Part shown: positions 7,088-9,544 of the stretch, piece after piece
Numbering within the stretch: position 1 is the stretch's first letter
Layout: each line of letters begins with the position of its first letter
DNA from: CAYYBZ01 sp964470285 [NCBI: uncultured Oligoflexia bacterium]
GTDB lineage: Bacteria; Bdellovibrionota_G; CAYYBZ01
Reading direction: 5' to 3'
Assembly (NCBI GenBank): GCA_964470285.1
Contig: CAYYBZ010000049.1
Coordinates: forward strand, 1-9,544
Length of the DNA: 9,544 nucleotides
Notes under the pieces: generated by a model
Seen by the model: the letters and a program-made list of their open reading frames with translations, nothing else
Told to the model about the DNA's origin: nothing
The model's database searches: none
Program-made: the position numbers and the translations under genes

Positions 7088-7115
7088 TGACTTATATTAT
7101 CATATTAAATACCAT
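7087..7115 (+). promoter_or_regulatory. Candidate promoter for the zinc-finger coiled-coil gene
   Basis: TTGACT (7087-7092, 5 of 6) is followed by 17 bp and TACCAT (7110-7115, 4 of 6). The -10 box ends 8 nt before the ATG at 7124, so the transcript would begin almost at the start codon. Its -35 abuts that of the opposite promoter, making a compact back-to-back pair. Confidence 0.4.
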
Positions 7116-7123
7116 TGTATGTC

Positions 7124-9544
7124 ATGAATTGCGTCAATCATTCACATATCCCCGCGAAAAGAAAGTGTTTTTATTGCAAAAAACCCATTTGCTCGGTTTG
7201 TCAGATGAGGGCTTCGGGGCACATATTCTGTTCCGACGAATGCCACGATAAGCATATCAAAAATGATAAACAGAACTCATCCAAAACATCAAAGACAAAG
7301 AAAGAAAAATTGATTCACGGAACTCCCCACGTCGATGCCGCTTATCAGGTTCACGAAGAAACATCGATGAAAAATATAAATTTTGAGACTTTCGAGGCAA
7401 TACAGGCGGTTATTGAAAGTACCGATAAAGATTTAAAGAATTATTTAAAAGATTTGGAACTTATATTCGAATCTTCAAACCTCGAATCAATGGAGGGCAT
7501 GAAACAGTTCCTGGATGATAAAATGCAGAATTTTGAAAGGAACCTCTCGGGATTTAAAAGAGCGATTCAGGATTCGGCCGGCGAGCTGGTAGTTTTTTCC
7601 GAAAACATTCAAAAGGGTCAGAATTTCACATATGAATCACTTGAAAAAATCAAATCTCTGATAAATGACTCAGCCGGAGATTTCGATGAAAAGCTTTCAT
7701 CTATCGGAGAAAGGCTATCAGGAGAAATGCCCAAGGGTTTTCAAAAGCTTTTTGATGCACTTGATAATTTCTCATACTCAATAGATAACGGAATTGAAAA
7801 CATCAAATCTCTGATATCGAATCAGATAAACACAATTGATTCAGGTATTACAGGATTAAAAGAAAAATTTTCAGGCGATCTTGAGAAAAACGTAACCGAC
7901 TTAAAACATGGAATCCTTTCCAGGATAGACTCCGTAAACGAATCCATAGATCTGGGCAAAGAAGCGGAAAAAGAGCTTTTAGAAAAAACCGAAAACAGGA
8001 TTAAAAACTTTCTAAGCGTCGAAAGAAAATCCATCGAAGACCTCTTTTCTGAACAAACCAGAAAATTCACTCTTAATCTTAATGCCAACAAAGAAAGAGT
8101 TTCTCAGTCAGTATCGAAAAGCTCCGCAGAAATAATGGATTTTGTAGATTATCAGAGAAGCGAGCTTGTCAAGTCAGTTTCAAAACTTCAGGAAAGCTTA
8201 AATCTCGTATTTAGAAACGCAGAGGGAAAACTAGACACAACGGGCAATGAAATAAACTATAAATTATCCGAAAGTTTAAAGGCAAATGCCCAGTCATTGA
8301 ATGAAGAGCTGGACTCATTCGAGGAGGGAATTAGCGGTCTTTTAGACTCACAAAGAAAATCCATTGAAAATTTTATTGAAAATTCTGAAAATGATCAGAA
8401 ATTACTTCTTGAAGGATTTGAATCAAGGGTTGACCAGATATTCACCCTGCAGGAAGGCACTTTTGACAAAACTCTTAAAAGTCAGACCGATGAAATAGAT
8501 TCAAAACTATCCGGAAATTCAGAAACGGTAAGATCATATCTTTCCGATTTTCAAAGCTTAACACGCGAAAAACTGGATTATGTATCTGACAGCATCTTTG
8601 CAGCATTAACGGAAAATAATGACATCTTAAAGGAAGCCATTGCAAAAGCTTCGGTTAAAGTCGATAAATCCATCGATGACAAACAGAATAAGCTGCAAGA
8701 TTTTCTTGATTCATCCTTTTCCATGGAAAAGGATTTTCTTAAAAATCAGCTGTTACACAGTCAAAACTCATTTAATGAATCAATCGCCGCATTAATTTCC
8801 GATGTTAAAAAGTTAAATTCTGAAAATCTTCTAAATTCCGAGAACACACTTAAGTTAAAAGTATCGGAAATTGAGAACGCCGTTCATTTGATGATAAACG
8901 ATATTCAGGAAAGACTGACTTCAACCTCAAAAAAACTCGAAGATTTTAACAAATCCAGCATCAACGAATTTATAGGCAAGCTTGTATCATCTCAGGAATT
9001 TTTTACCCAGCAGCTTAAGTCTCATCTTGATAAAAGAGAATCCATTCTTAGCGATAAAATGGCAGCCTTGGTAGTTACTAACAAGGCCAACATGGAGGAA
9101 GTCCTTAAAAAGAGCAAGGTGGACTTCGATACGAGAATCTCAAAAATAGAGGATAAATCCAAAAAGCTTCTTGAAACCGAAGTTTCAAGAAATATGGACG
9201 TCTTCAATCTAAACCTGTCCTCAATACTCGGCGAAATTAAGGATAATTTAAAAAAGAAGGTTCAGGCAATCCCTTCGCATTTTGTACTCTCACCCTTAAT
9301 GAAAACTGCGCTGATCGTTATGCTTACCCTTCTGCTTTTCAGCCCGGTATTTATTTATATCAACTCAAGATTGACAAATGAGAAGTTTGACAGAAGAATA
9401 AACGAACTTTCCAAAGCGATATCTGCTATTGAATTTGAACCTGCGGCCGGTGTTTCTCCTCAAGACAGCCCGAAAAACCCCCTATTAATCCCGCAAAAAC
9501 CTTCCGTAAACATTAAAGACAACTATGCCACGACGAAGAAGCGA
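7124..9544 (+). CDS. B-box-like zinc finger / long coiled coil / single-TM protein, 3' end outside the window
   Basis: The frame is open for 807 codons to the window edge; an in-frame TAA at 7106-7108 limits the upstream end. The N-terminus is a B-box-like zinc module: C3/H6, C15-x2-C18, C23-x2-C26, C36-x3-C40 and H41/H44. All seven cysteines of the visible protein lie in these 40 residues. A polar linker to about residue 85 is followed by some 600 residues rich in Ser, Lys, Glu, Leu, Asn and Asp with heptad-like patterns, predicted as a long coiled coil or helical rod with no enzymatic motif. A hydrophobic segment at 728-746 (TALIVMLTLLLFSPVFIYI) is the only membrane helix, followed by a short helical stretch (KFDRRINELSKAI) and a proline-containing tail. 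The zinc module suggests a cytoplasmic N-terminus with the tail outside. There is no Shine-Dalgarno sequence before ATG 7124. The function is unknown; a structural or membrane-tethering role is a guess. Confidence 0.88.
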   Translation, partial: MNCVNHSHIPAKRKCFYCKKPICSVCQMRASGHIFCSDECHDKHIKNDKQNSSKTSKTKKEKLIHGTPHVDAAYQVHEETSMKNINFETFEAIQAVIESTDKDLKNYLKDLELIFESSNLESMEGMKQFLDDKMQNFERNLSGFKRAIQDSAGELVVFSENIQKGQNFTYESLEKIKSLINDSAGDFDEKLSSIGERLSGEMPKGFQKLFDALDNFSYSIDNGIENIKSLISNQINTIDSGITGLKEKFSGDLEKNVTDLKHGILSRIDSVNESIDLGKEAEKELLEKTENRIKNFLSVERKSIEDLFSEQTRKFTLNLNANKERVSQSVSKSSAEIMDFVDYQRSELVKSVSKLQESLNLVFRNAEGKLDTTGNEINYKLSESLKANAQSLNEELDSFEEGISGLLDSQRKSIENFIENSENDQKLLLEGFESRVDQIFTLQEGTFDKTLKSQTDEIDSKLSGNSETVRSYLSDFQSLTREKLDYVSDSIFAALTENNDILKEAIAKASVKVDKSIDDKQNKLQDFLDSSFSMEKDFLKNQLLHSQNSFNESIAALISDVKKLNSENLLNSENTLKLKVSEIENAVHLMINDIQERLTSTSKKLEDFNKSSINEFIGKLVSSQEFFTQQLKSHLDKRESILSDKMAALVVTNKANMEEVLKKSKVDFDTRISKIEDKSKKLLETEVSRNMDVFNLNLSSILGEIKDNLKKKVQAIPSHFVLSPLMKTALIVMLTLLLFSPVFIYINSRLTNEKFDRRINELSKAISAIEFEPAAGVSPQDSPKNPLLIPQKPSVNIKDNYATTKKR
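8021..8370 (+). repeat. Imperfect internal repeat in the coiled-coil gene
   Basis: Positions 8021-8040 and 8351-8370 match at 17 of 20 bases (core AAAGAAAATCCAT) and encode ERKSIED (300-306) and QRKSIEN (410-416). The offset is exactly 330 nt, or 110 codons. A second short match, ATCAAATCTCTGATA, occurs at 7649 and 7802 in the same frame (51 codons apart). These suggest the rod grew partly by duplication, but the copies have diverged strongly. Confidence 0.4.

Noticed and set aside
7119-7127. Mini-frame ATG TCA TGA overlapping the start of the zinc-finger gene
   Set aside because: A three-codon frame is expected by chance and the predicted transcript start falls after its ATG.
7822-8091. 89-codon minus-strand frame inside the coiled-coil gene
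   Set aside because: Antisense to the continuous 807-codon frame; its composition reflects the opposite strand's codon pattern.
9525-9544. ATG in another frame beginning MPRRRS at the right edge, possibly the next gene
   Set aside because: Only about six codons are visible, the Shine-Dalgarno context is weak and the overlapping frame is still open; it cannot be supported from this window.

Overview
The window is AT-rich bacterial DNA (roughly 35-40% GC by eye) and almost entirely coding. It holds six complete or nearly complete genes plus one gene cut off at the left edge. The gene set resembles the former Deltaproteobacteria (Myxococcota, Bdellovibrionota and relatives): a sigma-54 activator carrying an FHA domain, a DUF4388/PATAN-like protein fused to J domains and TPRs, and many TPRs. 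This placement is an inference from gene content; there is no rRNA or marker gene here. I see no mobile element, CRISPR array, tRNA or rRNA.

Layout. (1) Positions 1-376, minus: the N-terminal part of an unrecognised protein. (2) Positions 428-2269, minus: a sigma-54-dependent activator with FHA, degenerate GGDEF, AAA+ and Fis-type HTH domains; gene 1 lies 51 bp downstream on the same strand and may be cotranscribed. (3) Positions 2270-2493: a divergent control region with candidate promoters on both strands and a 9-bp inverted repeat. (4) Positions 2494-6548, plus: a tight three-gene operon encoding an Hsp70 that lacks the C-terminal lid, a 661-residue DUF4388 protein with two J domains and several TPRs, and a small all-TPR protein. 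(5) Positions 6545-7045, minus: a YacP/Rae1-like NYN-domain RNase, convergent with the operon and sharing a CTAA stop-codon overlap with it. (6) Positions 7046-7123: a short divergent promoter region. (7) Positions 7124-9544, plus: an open frame of 807 codons that leaves the window, encoding an N-terminal B-box-like zinc finger, a very long coiled coil and one membrane segment.

How the genes may work together. The core is a dedicated chaperone module: an Hsp70 with intact ATPase motifs and linker but no lid, and a J-protein co-chaperone with one canonical (HPD) and one degenerate (EPG) J domain attached to a signalling/adaptor domain and TPR scaffolds. It looks built for a specific client or complex rather than bulk folding. 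The divergent regulator could read a phosphorylated partner through its FHA domain, and possibly c-di-GMP through a retained RxxD motif in its otherwise dead GGDEF domain. That it controls the chaperone operon is only suggested by position.

A second theme is translation initiation. Three genes (starts at 2269, 7045 and 7124) lack a Shine-Dalgarno sequence and have promoter-like -10 elements only 8-12 nt before the start codon, as expected for leaderless or near-leaderless mRNAs. The internal operon gene at 6066 has a strong Shine-Dalgarno sequence.
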